DNA of 64,000 nt from Panacibacter microcysteis (GCF_015831355.1 NZ_JADWYR010000002.1:806001-870000); one strand, 5' to 3'. Numbered from the stretch's first letter, positions 24,001 to 33,200 are shown. Notes: generated by a model not told the origin, from the sequence alone. Made by a program: numbers and translations.

Positions 24001-25164
24001 ATGGTACTATCTAAATTATTCAGCGATTTTTTTCACAGTGAGAAATCGGGAGGTATTGTACTGATCATTTGCACGGTTTTTTCGCTGGTGATTGCCAATT
24101 CTTCGTGGCAGGACAGTTACATCAGCTTCTGGCATACAAATATTGGAGGGCACAGCCTGGAGCACTGGATCAATGATGGGCTCATGACGATTTTCTTCCT
24201 GCTCATCGGCCTTGAGCTGGAAAGGGAAATTTACCAGGGGGAACTTTCGAGTATCAAAAACGCATTACTGCCTGTAGCAGGCGCACTGGGTGGTATGTTG
24301 TTCCCAGCCGGTTTCTTTCTGTTGTTTAATGCTGGTACTGCCACACAGGATGGTGCAGGCATACCAATGGCTACAGATATTGCATTTTCTTTGGGTATAC
24401 TGGCCTTGCTGGGTAAGCGTGTACCAGCATCGCTAAAGATATTTCTTACCGCGCTTGCTGTTATTGACGATCTTGGCTCTATCATCGTTATCGCCATTTT
24501 TTACAGCGGCGACCTGTCGTTGGTAAACCTGGCTGTAGCGCTTGGAGTTTTTGTGTTGTTACTTGTGCTCAACCGTCTGAAAATACAAAACCTTTTACCG
24601 TACCTTTTGGGCGGTATCGTTATGTGGTATTTTATGCTGCAGTCGGGTGTGCATGCAACCATTTCCGGTGTTTTACTTGCTTTTGCTATTCCGTTTGGCG
24701 ATGGTTCTGAGACTTCTACCTCGTATAAACTTCAACATTTTTTGCACCGGCCGGTTGCATTTGGGATTATGCCTTTGTTTGCATTGGCTAATACAGCTAT
24801 CATTATCAACGGCGACTGGTACAATCATTTAACCGAACCCATCAGTGCAGGAATATTTGCGGGACTGGTTGCGGGCAAGCCTGTTGGTATAACACTGTTC
24901 TCTTTTTTGGCAGTGTTGGCTGGTTTGTGTACGCTACCGGGCGACATGAAGTGGAAACATGTAATAGGCGCAGGTATGATAGCCGGGATCGGTTTTACCA
25001 TGTCTATCTTTATAACACACCTGGCGTTTGACGAAGCGGCTATCATTAACAACGCCAAATTTATAGTACTACTGGCATCACTGGCATCGGGCATTATTGG
25101 TTTTGCGTGGCTCAAAATTGTTATGCGCACAGGCAATGAACAATCTGCAACCCCGGCTACATGA
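24001..25164 (+). CDS. nhaA: Na+/H+ antiporter NhaA
   Basis: Secondary antiporter of 387 residues with about 12 membrane helices. It exports Na+ or Li+ in exchange for protons at alkaline pH. Family signatures are the opening HSEKSGGIVLIICTVFSLVIANS, WINDGLMTIFFLLIGLELEREI, PMATDIAFSLGILALLGKR, and the ion-site Asp pair D156-D157 in LAVIDDLGSIIVIA. The later SGVHATISGVLLAFAIP and GIGFTMSIFI stretches also match. The downstream AI-2E-type transporter starts 133 bp after it on the same strand. Confidence 0.96.
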   Translation: MVLSKLFSDFFHSEKSGGIVLIICTVFSLVIANSSWQDSYISFWHTNIGGHSLEHWINDGLMTIFFLLIGLELEREIYQGELSSIKNALLPVAGALGGMLFPAGFFLLFNAGTATQDGAGIPMATDIAFSLGILALLGKRVPASLKIFLTALAVIDDLGSIIVIAIFYSGDLSLVNLAVALGVFVLLLVLNRLKIQNLLPYLLGGIVMWYFMLQSGVHATISGVLLAFAIPFGDGSETSTSYKLQHFLHRPVAFGIMPLFALANTAIIINGDWYNHLTEPISAGIFAGLVAGKPVGITLFSFLAVLAGLCTLPGDMKWKHVIGAGMIAGIGFTMSIFITHLAFDEAAIINNAKFIVLLASLASGIIGFAWLKIVMRTGNEQSATPAT

Positions 25165-25297
25165 GCATTTTTTATTAATAACGGTTGTTCTGTACCACAC
25201 CTGCGTTTATTCCACGGGCGCCCTGTTTTGTGAATAGGCTTAATCTTTGTTTTATAGTCGGACACCAACATAATACACACCATAATATTTTTACAAT

Positions 25298-26377
25298 ATG
25301 CATACACTTCCACTAACTGTAAGACGGTCTATTGAACTAATGGGCCTTGTAATACTGGGTTTTGTTATTATACAGGGTCAGCAGATCATTATGCCGCTGC
25401 TCATGGCTTTCTTTATGAGCATTGTGTTGTTGCCGGTTTACAGGTTTTTAGTGAGTAAAAAAATCCCCCGTGTGCTGGCAATTGTTATGTCGTTGCTGGT
25501 AATGATTATTGTAACAGTCCTGATCGTTTTGTTTATTTCATCGCAGTTGAAACCGGTAATCAGTGATTTTCCTTCGATAAAAGAGAATATTTTAAAGCAC
25601 ATCGATTCCCTGAGTAAATGGTTCAGTGAAAAAACGGGTATGTCTGAAGACCAGCAAACCGATATTGTAAACCAGCAGAGCCAAAAGATGCTTGATTCTG
25701 CTGGTAACGTGTTAGGCGGGGCTGCTGGTTCTGTAGGTTCTGTTTTGATCTTTTTTGGCTTGCTGCCAATTTATACTTTCCTCATTCTTTATTACAAAGA
25801 CATTCTTGTGAAGTTCATCTTCTTATGGTTTCCAAAAGATCATTATGCAAAAGTGAGAGAAGTGATTCACGAGACAGAGTCTATGATCAAAAGTTATTTG
25901 GTTGGCTTGCTGATACAAATAACGTACATCACAATCCTGCTCGGGGTTGCCTTGATGCTATTTGGTATACAGCATGCATTACTAATAGGCGTTATTTTCG
26001 CGATTTTAAACCTTATACCATATATAGGAGCCTTATTCGGCAATATAATAGGTGTTCTTCTTACGTTAAGTTCTTCTGAGGAACTGGGCCCGGTATTAAC
26101 TGTGTTGATCGCTATAGCCGTAGTACAGTTTTTAGACAACAATATACTGATGCCGAGAATAGTAGGCGGAAAAATAAAAATCAATGCACTGGCCAGCCTT
26201 GCAGGCGTTTTTGTAGGAGGTGCGCTGGCTGGTATCCCGGGCATGTTTCTTTCGCTGCCTCTTATAGCGGTCTTTAAAATTATATTTGACCGAAGTGAGC
26301 AGTTTAAACAATGGGGAGTTTTATTTGGCGATGAGTTACCAGGTGAAAAAAAGAAGCTTAAGACGGCTAAGAAATAG
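25298..26377 (+). CDS. AI-2E family transporter (PerM-like)
   Basis: Membrane protein of 359 residues with about eight helices, of the AI-2E/PerM family. Members include TqsA (autoinducer-2 export) and sodium/proton antiporter-like proteins, so the substrate is open. Typical features are the hydrophobic N-terminus, the soluble segment at about 85-140, the VLIFFGLLPIYTFLILYYKD region, and the conserved C-terminal half FAILNLIPYIGALFGNIIGVLL ... AVVQFLDNNILMPRIVGGKIKINALASLAGVFVGGALAGIPGMFLSLPLIAVFKIIFD. A Lys-rich tail ends the protein. The gene follows nhaA on the same strand, so both may serve ion homeostasis. Confidence 0.92.
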   Translation: MHTLPLTVRRSIELMGLVILGFVIIQGQQIIMPLLMAFFMSIVLLPVYRFLVSKKIPRVLAIVMSLLVMIIVTVLIVLFISSQLKPVISDFPSIKENILKHIDSLSKWFSEKTGMSEDQQTDIVNQQSQKMLDSAGNVLGGAAGSVGSVLIFFGLLPIYTFLILYYKDILVKFIFLWFPKDHYAKVREVIHETESMIKSYLVGLLIQITYITILLGVALMLFGIQHALLIGVIFAILNLIPYIGALFGNIIGVLLTLSSSEELGPVLTVLIAIAVVQFLDNNILMPRIVGGKIKINALASLAGVFVGGALAGIPGMFLSLPLIAVFKIIFDRSEQFKQWGVLFGDELPGEKKKLKTAKK

Positions 26378-26472
26378 TATTTGTGCAAGATGGCTTTAGA
26401 TAAAAAATTTTGGGATTACCCGGGAATTATTTTGTTTTGGGTTCTAATCGCTAAAATTTAACCCTAAAGCAC

Positions 26473-27231
26473 ATGCCTTTTTTAATCGGCAATTATTATT
26501 ACATCATTATCATTCTGCAGGCCATTTGTGTGATACATTGTTTAAAAAAAGGTAATGAGCAAAAATGGATCTGGCTGATTGTTTTCCTCCCGTTGATAGG
26601 ATGTGTTGCGTACATTTTTACAGAAATGTTTTCGGGGAACGAGATTCAAAACGTTCAGGCCGGAGTAAGTACAATTGTAAACCCTGCCGGGAAAATACGG
26701 AAACTGGAAAAACAGCTTCAGTTCAGCGACACATTTAATAACCGTATTCTTTTGGCTGATGCTTACCTTGCTGCAGGGACCACGGACAAAGCCATTGAAT
26801 TATATGAGAACAGCCTTACGGGTAATTTTTCAGAAAATGAATATGTGATTGCCCAACTGATTGTAGCTTACGGCATCAAAAAGAACTACGTCCCTATTCT
26901 TTCGCTGGCACAAAAGATTTACAACATACCGCAGTTTGCACGTTCGAAAGCGCACATAGCATATGCACTGGCATTGGAACACACTGGCAACAAGGCGCAG
27001 GCAGAAAAAGAGTACGGAAGCATGAAAGCAAGATTTTCAAACTTCGAGGCACGATACCAGTATGGCCTTTTTCTGATAAGGGATAACCGACCAGGAGAAG
27101 CCAGGCAGCTCTTTAAAACTATTGCTGAAGAAGAGCAACAATTGAGCAGCAGGGAGAGAAAACACAACCGCACTTTTATAAGCCTGGCCAAAGAAGAACT
27201 GAAACACCTGCAAACATCACAAGTAATTTGA
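26473..27231 (+). CDS. Membrane-anchored TPR protein with a PLDc_N-like N-terminus
   Basis: Protein of 252 residues. The first 50 residues contain two hydrophobic helices (YYYIIIILQAICVIHCLK and WIWLIVFLPLIGCVAYIFTEMF) arranged like the PLDc_N domain found before cardiolipin synthase catalytic domains, but no phospholipase domain follows. From about 75 to 245 the chain consists of helical TPR-like repeats (NRILLADAYLAAGTTDKAIELYENSL and later pairs). I expect a membrane-anchored scaffold facing the cytoplasm or periplasm. It lies 95 bp downstream of the AI-2E transporter gene. No partner is evident. Confidence 0.7.
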   Translation: MPFLIGNYYYIIIILQAICVIHCLKKGNEQKWIWLIVFLPLIGCVAYIFTEMFSGNEIQNVQAGVSTIVNPAGKIRKLEKQLQFSDTFNNRILLADAYLAAGTTDKAIELYENSLTGNFSENEYVIAQLIVAYGIKKNYVPILSLAQKIYNIPQFARSKAHIAYALALEHTGNKAQAEKEYGSMKARFSNFEARYQYGLFLIRDNRPGEARQLFKTIAEEEQQLSSRERKHNRTFISLAKEELKHLQTSQVI

Positions 27232-27303
27232 TTACGCCAATTTTGAAGCCTGTAATCTAAAACCTCCGCTGCGGTCTTCGCGTTTGCTCCATAGTTTTCT
27301 GCT

Positions 27304-27323
27304 GTACAAGAGTGCGACGCAAG
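27304..27323 (-). repeat. Dispersed repeat core, type B (copy 14)
   Basis: Reverse type B core GTACAAGAGTGCGACGCAAG, followed by the CGGCGATGCC arm. Confidence 0.85.
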
Positions 27324-27464
27324 CGGCGATGCCATGAAATACCATTGCTGACACCCAAAATACATTTCTACTTTTTTTTTATATGACCCAACGTTTGCTT
27401 TTGTGTGCCCGTTATTAATAACAATCCCGGGAGTTTTTTTCAAGATTAACACATGAATATTTAT

Positions 27465-27935
27465 ATGAAAAAGCAAAAGCTTGTAAGATATCTTGCAGTG
27501 AGTGTACTGGCGGGATTGGCATTTGGTGCGTGTAAAAACCCTGACCCTGAACCGTTGCCGGAAAAGGTTCAGAAGCTGATACAAACAGACTGGAAAATCG
27601 TTGACATTACCACACCTAAAAAAGAAACGCCCGGTGGAGACAGCAGTTTGCTCAGCGCATGCATGACTGACGATATGACCCTTTTTGGCGCCAATGGTGT
27701 GTTTGAATTAAGGGACGGCACGGTAAAGTGCGATTCTACTGTTTTCAATTACAGTAACGGTTACTGGGGCTATAAAACTGATGTGGACTCTATCCAGTTA
27801 GCAATCGTAAACCCTGCATCCAGGTATGTTTCGTGGAAGGTTTTAACGTTAAATGATTCTGTACTGAAGGTTACTTTTATTGACAGTACGGTAGCTGCTA
27901 ATAAAATCACAAAAACAATTTCATTTAAAAAATAG
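27465..27935 (+). CDS. Putative lipoprotein of unknown function
   Basis: Exported lipoprotein of 156 residues. The signal peptide MKKQKLVRYLAVSVLAGLAFGAC ends in lipobox FGAC. The mature protein resembles the small lipocalin-like or meta-domain lipoproteins of Bacteroidota: TDWKIVDITTPKK, a middle DDMTLFGANGVFELRDGTVKCDSTVFNYSNGYW and a C-terminal SWKVLTLNDSVLKVTFIDSTV strand set. This is the pattern of proteins with an output of the kind 'W + TxWKL / GxWxL'. I cannot assign the family with certainty. An in-frame ATG at 27453 is possible. The gene has its own terminator. Confidence 0.75.
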   Translation: MKKQKLVRYLAVSVLAGLAFGACKNPDPEPLPEKVQKLIQTDWKIVDITTPKKETPGGDSSLLSACMTDDMTLFGANGVFELRDGTVKCDSTVFNYSNGYWGYKTDVDSIQLAIVNPASRYVSWKVLTLNDSVLKVTFIDSTVAANKITKTISFKK

Positions 27936-27940
27936 TGTAT

Positions 27941-27980
27941 AAGGTGTTGCATGAATTAATACATTTTTGCAACACCTTTT
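27941..27980 (+). terminator. Intrinsic terminator before the ECF sigma gene
   Basis: AAGGTGTTGCA/TGCAACACCTT stem of 11 bp followed by TTTT, 5 bp after the lipoprotein stop codon. It separates this gene from the sigma gene starting at 27995. Confidence 0.82.
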
Positions 27981-27994
27981 AAACAATCTATATT

Positions 27995-28555
27995 TTGACG
28001 CAAGAGGAGTTACAGGTAATACTGGAAGACTGCCGGCAGAACCGACGAACTGCGCAGGAAAAACTGTATAGGTTTTATTATGCAGATATGTTCCGGCTTG
28101 CGCAGCGATACTCATGCGATCATCATGTGGCGCTTACGATAGTGAATGATGCATTTCTAAAAGCGTTTAAACATATTGCTCTTTACAGAGAAAATCTCGG
28201 CCAGTTTAAATCCTGGCTGAAAACAATTGTAATCAACACCGCCATTGATCATTTACGTAGCACAAAGAAAGATATCAGGCTGGTTCATATAGACCAGATC
28301 CAGGAGCAGGGTGATGAAGATTTTGCTTTGCAACACCGCTGGAAGCATGAAGAGCTGATGAGGCATCTGCAGGCGCTTCCCACAATCACCAGGACCGTTG
28401 TTAACCTATTTGCCTTTGACGGCTTTTCACACAAAGAAATCGCATTGCACCTGGACATAACGGAAACCACGAGCCGCTGGCATCTTTCTGAAGCACGTAA
28501 AAGGTTACGAGAAAGCCTGCAGATAACCAGCCCGCAAAAAACTTACAAAATATGA
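27995..28555 (+). CDS. ECF-type RNA polymerase sigma factor (couple 1)
   Basis: ECF sigma factor of 186 residues. Region 2 is at about 25-90 (EKLYRFYYADMFRLAQRYSCDHHVALTIVNDAFLKAFKHIALYRENLGQFKSWLKTIVINTAIDHLR) and region 4 at about 125-175 (LPTITRTVVNLFAFDGFSHKEIALHLDITETTSRWHLSEARKRL). The start is a TTG: no in-frame ATG precedes region 2, and the TTG gives the usual N-terminal length. Its end overlaps the start of the beta-barrel partner by 4 bp (ATGA), a sign of translational coupling. The leader between the upstream terminator and the TTG is only about 15 bp, so the promoter must overlap that terminator, or some read-through feeds this operon. Confidence 0.88.
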   Translation: MTQEELQVILEDCRQNRRTAQEKLYRFYYADMFRLAQRYSCDHHVALTIVNDAFLKAFKHIALYRENLGQFKSWLKTIVINTAIDHLRSTKKDIRLVHIDQIQEQGDEDFALQHRWKHEELMRHLQALPTITRTVVNLFAFDGFSHKEIALHLDITETTSRWHLSEARKRLRESLQITSPQKTYKI

Positions 28556-29856
28556 GTGAAGACCTGAGATATTATTTTTTTGATAACGAACCGGATGACC
28601 AGCCGCCAGTTTCTGCGGATGAAGGCTGGAACAGCATGCGCCAGCTGCTTGACGCCGAGATGCCGGTATCATCAAAAAGAACAAAACGAAGGTTTGCATT
28701 CTGGGTGGCATCTGTTGTTGTGGGCACAGCGCTGGTACTGTTTACAATTCAATCCAGGAGAGACGACATGCGGCAACAAGTTACCACAGCTGCTGCAAAT
28801 AATACGGTGCAAAAAGCAGCAGGCGGTGAAACTCAAAAAAATACACCAAACACAAATGGGGTTGAACAAAACAGCAGTACGCTCGCTGTTGCTGATGGGG
28901 CGAAAGCAAGCAGGCATGGTTATACAAACCAGGAAGGAGAAAGTAAACGTTTTATACCGGTAAGGCGTGCTGACGAACCTGACAGGCAAATGGTGCGTGG
29001 TAAATCTGAACCGGTTACAAAAACCCCGGTTATAGCAGATCCCGGATATATTACGCAAAACACGAAGATCAATGACGGTGCATCGACTGATTTTAAACGC
29101 GGGAACGAGCCAGCGGCGAAGGATTTGGTGAGCAATGAAACCAATACACAGGAAAATGCAGTGGTTGATAAGACTGAAAACACGCAGACGCAACAAGTTG
29201 CAGCTAAGAAAAATACAACCGGCAAGAACACGCATGCCTGGCAATACAGTGTTGGCGCTGGTATGAATTTTTCATTGAGCAATATATCAAAAGGATTGCA
29301 ACCGTACCCTGTGATAGAGGTGAAATACAAAGTCTCGCCTGTGGTTTTTGTGAGCGGAGGTTTGGCGCTCTTCTCTCCTGTGTCTACAAATACAAGTGGT
29401 GTGAAAAAGACGGTATACATTAACGACACATCATCTGATGTAAGCAGGTACAACGAGACGCTCAATTTTAAGCGGCTTTATTATGCTGATCTTTCTTTAC
29501 AGGCCGGTATTCATTTTACAAAACGCATGTCGTTTAGTGCAGGTTTACAGGCATCAAGACTGCTTTCTTCTAAAAGTTACACTACACTTGAGCCCTATGA
29601 TTTTAACAGCGACCGGGTTGCCCTTACCGATGTCGGAACACTTATACCTACTCCTTCTGCGGCACCCGTTTACAGCAAACAGGTTGATGTAAGAAAAATA
29701 GATATAAGATATACAGCAGGTCTTAACTACGACCTGAATAAGCTCTCTGTTGGTTTACAATACCAGGGGGGAGTAAAACCATTACTGAGCGGCGAAGCCG
29801 TAAAGGGTGATAAGGCAAGCCTGTTAACGTTTAAATTCACATACAGGATAAAATAA
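28552..29856 (+). CDS. Sigma-coupled membrane protein with C-terminal beta-barrel (couple 1)
   Basis: Protein of 434 residues with an unusual layout. Residues 1-45 are cytoplasmic-looking and acidic, with a conserved-type motif around W26 (DEGWNSMRQLLD). A single membrane helix follows at about 48-66 (FAFWVASVVVGTALVLFTI), then a polar linker of about 160 residues rich in Asn, Thr, Lys and Glu. From about 227 to the end, beta-strands alternate as in an outer-membrane beta-barrel (QYSVGAGMNFSLSNISKG, VFVSGGLALFSP, YADLSLQAGIHFTKRMSFSAGLQASR, LSVGLQYQGGVKPLL and a final LLTFKFTYRIK). There is no signal peptide. The 4-bp overlap with the sigma gene points to an anti-sigma or sensor role, which I infer. 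Confidence 0.75.
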   Translation: MSEDLRYYFFDNEPDDQPPVSADEGWNSMRQLLDAEMPVSSKRTKRRFAFWVASVVVGTALVLFTIQSRRDDMRQQVTTAAANNTVQKAAGGETQKNTPNTNGVEQNSSTLAVADGAKASRHGYTNQEGESKRFIPVRRADEPDRQMVRGKSEPVTKTPVIADPGYITQNTKINDGASTDFKRGNEPAAKDLVSNETNTQENAVVDKTENTQTQQVAAKKNTTGKNTHAWQYSVGAGMNFSLSNISKGLQPYPVIEVKYKVSPVVFVSGGLALFSPVSTNTSGVKKTVYINDTSSDVSRYNETLNFKRLYYADLSLQAGIHFTKRMSFSAGLQASRLLSSKSYTTLEPYDFNSDRVALTDVGTLIPTPSAAPVYSKQVDVRKIDIRYTAGLNYDLNKLSVGLQYQGGVKPLLSGEAVKGDKASLLTFKFTYRIK

Positions 29857-30005
29857 GATCTCCCTGTCAACTTTACTGCATTTTTCCACACTGGGGATAA
29901 GCTTTACTTTAACAAGTTATTTGATAACATAGAACATGTATGCATCGTTTCATGCATATTATTGCATCATATTCAAAAAGACACCATTTATTAATTAGCA
30001 CAACT

Positions 30006-30485
30006 ATGAAACGAATAATCTTTGTACTCCTTGTTGTAACAAGCTTTGCATTTACTTCCAATGCACAAAATACGAGCAGCGAATACACCACTGCTATTGG
30101 TGTAAAAATTTATCCTGCGGCATTTACCATCAAGCATTTTGTAAAGGAAAACCGCGCAGTTGAAGGGCTGGCTTATTTTTGGAATTACGGCTCCCGGGCA
30201 ACTGCGTTGTATGAATTTCATGGCGATATACCTGGCGTAGATGGTTTGAAATGGTATGCCGGCCCTGGCGTACACGTTGGCTTCTGGAGCAATAAATGGA
30301 AAAAAGATTACCCTGACAGGGATGGCGGTATTGCTATAGGTATTGACGGCATTGGCGGACTTGATTATAAATTCAAAGGGGTGCCGATAGACATATTCCT
30401 GGACTGGCAGCCTTCTTTCAACTTTGTGGGGTATAACTACTTCGAAGGTGGATGGGGCGGTACGGGCATTCGCTATACATTTTAG
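30006..30485 (+). CDS. Small outer-membrane-like beta-barrel protein
   Basis: Protein of 159 residues. The signal peptide MKRIIFVLLVVTSFAFTSNAQ has a standard cleavage site at NAQ. The mature part has Gly/aromatic-rich strands suited to a small barrel: TTAIGVKIYPAAFTIKHF, AVEGLAYFWNYGSRATALYEFH, LKWYAGPGVHVGFWS, IAIGIDGIGGLDYKFKG, IDIFLDWQPSFNFVGYNYFEGGWGGTGIRYTF, ending on Phe as outer-membrane proteins do. I cannot name the family. The ATG at 30006 is preferred because the signal peptide begins there. It lies 149 bp after the sigma-coupled gene; a terminator follows. Confidence 0.75.
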   Translation: MKRIIFVLLVVTSFAFTSNAQNTSSEYTTAIGVKIYPAAFTIKHFVKENRAVEGLAYFWNYGSRATALYEFHGDIPGVDGLKWYAGPGVHVGFWSNKWKKDYPDRDGGIAIGIDGIGGLDYKFKGVPIDIFLDWQPSFNFVGYNYFEGGWGGTGIRYTF

Positions 30486-30505
30486 GATTACTGCTTGTTA
30501 TACTT

Positions 30506-30537
30506 AAACCACAACTTTACAGGTTGTGGTTTTTTTA
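30506..30537 (+). terminator. Intrinsic terminator of the small barrel gene
   Basis: AAACCACAAC/GTTGTGGTTT stem of 10 bp followed by a T-run. Confidence 0.9.
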
Positions 30538-30615
30538 TTACTGTAAGCTGTACTGCCAGGCAACAACGTTTATTGAAATAAGCGTGCTTGCACAGTGCCG
30601 ACTAATGTACCGAAC

Positions 30616-30635
30616 GTATAAGTGAGTGACACAAC
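30616..30635 (-). repeat. Dispersed repeat core, type A (copy 15)
   Basis: Reverse type A core with one change (GTATAAG), followed by the AGGTG arm, between convergent genes. Confidence 0.85.
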
Positions 30636-30690
30636 AGGTGTTGATAGTAGTAATACAGCTGACCACCCAACATTATATTTATTTTTTTAT

Positions 30691-33153
30691 CTAAAAAGGG
30701 AGCACCAGTTTTATACATACATTTCTGCCCATGTTGTACATGCCAAAAGTTCCTGCAGGTGATGCTGTATAATATTCGAAATATTTTAGCCTGCTTAAAT
30801 GAGACTGGTAAGTGTTGTTTAAAAGATTATTGGCGATGAGATACAACTGCAGGCTTTTTGCCTTACTGTATTGTATAGTTGTATGCAGGCCGGCGTTTAA
30901 AAGCGTATAGCCAGGTGTTTTCGTTTCTGTGTTGTTGAGGCCTAAATACCTGTTCTGTGTTGCCACATATTCAAGCTCGGCCTTTACAGAAACGGTTGTT
31001 ATGAGCGCATGACCTGTTTCAATTTTTTGCATGATGGTGCTTTGCCATTTTAATGGCGGCATAAGCGGTAAGTATGCCCCCTGTATTCCTTTGCCTTTTA
31101 CAGCTTCATCTGTGTTGATGCCATATACAACGGAAAGACTATTGTCGAAAACAAAACCTTTGATATAGCGGGGATGAAATGAGGCAAAGAATTCTGCGCC
31201 ATACAACCACGCGGAGGATTGACGATACTGGTATGTTTTGTTTCCCTGTGCATCTGTAATGGCATTGCCATTTTCATCTGCCAGCAATGACAGGTAAATA
31301 TAGTTTTTGATATGGTTGTTAAACACACTCAGTTCTGCGGATAAATTTGTGCTGTTGAAATTCAGGCCTACATCTTCCTGCAAAGAAAATTCCGGTTTAA
31401 AATTCCTGTTGCCGAGGTAGATAATGTGTGCTCCCGGATCTAGCCCGTTTGAAGCCATCTCGGTAATATTTGGAGAGCGGTAACCCCTGCCAACATTGAT
31501 CTTAAGATTAAGTTTGTTGCTTAACTGCAATGTAAAGCCTGCACTTGCAGATACACCGTGAAATGTTTTGTTGTAAGCAGGAAACTGCAAAGTTGCACCC
31601 ATGGTGTCAGCACCGGTTACCTTACCATCAAAACCGGAAAGCGGGTTGTTTTTTACATAGAAATTTTCCCAGTTGATCTTTCTTACATCGTATCGAATAC
31701 CGCCGCTAACGGTAAGTTTTTCTTTTTTCCATTTGGTATAAATAAATAGCCCGGCGTCTTTCAACTGATAGTCCGGGATAGGAAAGTCAGTAGCGTCGAT
31801 GCTGCTGTTGGTTTGCAGCATACCATTGATGCCGATCGCTGTTTCAAACCCGGAAATTTTAGGCGTATTATACCTGATGCCATAGTTGATTGTGTTGAGT
31901 TTTACAAACATACCAGGCTTATCAGGCACGGTAGGGTGGTTATATTCTTTGCGGGTGTTTTGCTGCAAGCCCAGCAGTACATCAATGCTGCCGTTGCCTG
32001 CTTTGTAATAATGATGGGTATATAACCGCTGGTGTGCTATATGCTGGTGCAGTGGCGAAAGCCGGTAACTGTTTAGCATTGCGTCATCTGCAAGGGGTCG
32101 TTTGCTAACTGTATCCTCCCCTGCTTCAAACTGCTGGTAGGTAAATTTTCTTGTGAGAGAATCCCTGCTGCCATCCGGTATACCCTGCTGGTTATTGTAA
32201 TACGTATAGCGCAAATGGCTATAGCCGGCTTTGGTAGTGTAACCTGTAAAAACAGAAAAGCTTTTTTCGCGGAAACCGGTGTTATACACGCGGCCTTCCA
32301 ACGCGTTGCGATAGTTTTTTGCATATCGTGCAGAGCCAGTCAATGCAAATGAAAACCGGCCATTGTTATAATTGACCTGTACGCCATTGCCAATAAGGTT
32401 ATTGTTAGACTGGTACTCAGAAACGATTCTGCCGTGTAATTTACTATCAGCACTTTCCGGTTTTTGCGGGTATAGACTCACTACGCCTGCCAATGCATCG
32501 GAGCCATACATAAGACTTGCAGGCCCCTTGATTACTTCGGCTTTCTCTATGTTGTAGCCGTCAACTTCAATACTGTGTTCGTCGCCCCATTGCTGGCCTT
32601 CCTGTCTTATGCCGTCGTATAAAGTCAACACACGGTTATAGCCAAGGCCACGTATAAATGGCTTGGAGACATTGGGGCCGGTCTTTACAACGTTGAGGCC
32701 AGGTACATTTTTAACAAGCGCATCTATAATGTTTGTTTCAACAGACTGGTCTATTTTTTTTAACGACACACTCGTTATAGCCACCGGGTTTTCTTTAACA
32801 AGCAATCCTTTGAAAACGCCTGTTACCACCACTTCCTCCAGTTTATTGTCTGTTTTTGAAAGTGCAATGTTTAGCGTAAACGCTGATGAATCAATAAAAA
32901 GCTTTTGTTCATGCATGTTGCAGCCAATATAATTGGCAGTTATTGTATAAAGGCCTGCAGGAATATCTGCAAACAAAAAATCTCCCTTGTTGCCGGTTAA
33001 AGTCTGCCGGTGAAGTTCAGCAATACGTACCGTTGCTCCCTGTGCAGGAAAACCTTCGGTTGTTACAGTGCCGGATAATTTTACCTGCGCTTGTAAGCTT
33101 AAACTGAGCAGCGTAAAAATAAATATTGGCGGTAAGTATAGGCTGGTCTTCAA
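30691..33153 (-). CDS. TonB-dependent receptor, probably metal-regulated
   Basis: Outer-membrane active transporter of 820 residues. Residues 1-22 form a signal peptide (MKTSLYLPPIFIFTLLSLSLQAQ). Residues about 24-100 are a carboxypeptidase-like regulatory domain (KLSGTVTTEGFPAQGATVRIAE ... GLYTITANYIGC). A TonB box-like LEEVVVTG is near residue 105, the plug domain runs about 115-235 (GLNVVKTGPNVSKPFIRGLGYNRVLTLYDGIRQEGQQWGDEHSI), and the 22-strand barrel follows, ending RNVCIKLVLPF. The upstream promoter holds a DtxR-type palindrome shared with the divergent DtxR-family gene. Uptake of iron, manganese or a metal complex is therefore likely, but the ligand is not visible in the sequence. Confidence 0.93.
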   Translation of the reverse strand: MKTSLYLPPIFIFTLLSLSLQAQVKLSGTVTTEGFPAQGATVRIAELHRQTLTGNKGDFLFADIPAGLYTITANYIGCNMHEQKLFIDSSAFTLNIALSKTDNKLEEVVVTGVFKGLLVKENPVAITSVSLKKIDQSVETNIIDALVKNVPGLNVVKTGPNVSKPFIRGLGYNRVLTLYDGIRQEGQQWGDEHSIEVDGYNIEKAEVIKGPASLMYGSDALAGVVSLYPQKPESADSKLHGRIVSEYQSNNNLIGNGVQVNYNNGRFSFALTGSARYAKNYRNALEGRVYNTGFREKSFSVFTGYTTKAGYSHLRYTYYNNQQGIPDGSRDSLTRKFTYQQFEAGEDTVSKRPLADDAMLNSYRLSPLHQHIAHQRLYTHHYYKAGNGSIDVLLGLQQNTRKEYNHPTVPDKPGMFVKLNTINYGIRYNTPKISGFETAIGINGMLQTNSSIDATDFPIPDYQLKDAGLFIYTKWKKEKLTVSGGIRYDVRKINWENFYVKNNPLSGFDGKVTGADTMGATLQFPAYNKTFHGVSASAGFTLQLSNKLNLKINVGRGYRSPNITEMASNGLDPGAHIIYLGNRNFKPEFSLQEDVGLNFNSTNLSAELSVFNNHIKNYIYLSLLADENGNAITDAQGNKTYQYRQSSAWLYGAEFFASFHPRYIKGFVFDNSLSVVYGINTDEAVKGKGIQGAYLPLMPPLKWQSTIMQKIETGHALITTVSVKAELEYVATQNRYLGLNNTETKTPGYTLLNAGLHTTIQYSKAKSLQLYLIANNLLNNTYQSHLSRLKYFEYYTASPAGTFGMYNMGRNVCIKLVLPF

Positions 33154-33169
33154 TGTAGTGTTTTGCAGA

Positions 33170-33200
33170 CAAAAGTATAAAGTTAGATTAGTCTAACAAA
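33170..33200 (-). promoter_or_regulatory. Promoter of the TonB receptor gene
   Basis: On the minus strand TTTG (33200-33197), a 19-bp spacer and TACTTTTG (33177-33170) match the Bacteroidota -33/-7 consensus. The spacer is mostly filled by the operator-like palindrome. Confidence 0.75.
33182..33197. promoter_or_regulatory. DtxR/MntR-like operator palindrome
   Basis: GTTAGATTAGTCTAAC has half-sites GTTAGA/TCTAAC around TTAG and closely resembles the TTAGGTTAG-CTAACCTAA type of DtxR box. It sits in the receptor promoter spacer and 38 bp before the DtxR-family gene. Confidence 0.7.

Noticed and set aside
26919-27584. Open frame of 221 codons on the minus strand
   Set aside because: It lies opposite the TPR gene and the following lipoprotein gene and crosses repeat copy 14; composition is Ser/Cys-rich without recognisable domains.
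28672-29244. Minus-strand frame of 190 codons
   Set aside because: It is the complement of the low-complexity linker of the sigma-coupled protein, where stop codons are rare by composition. No domain is visible.
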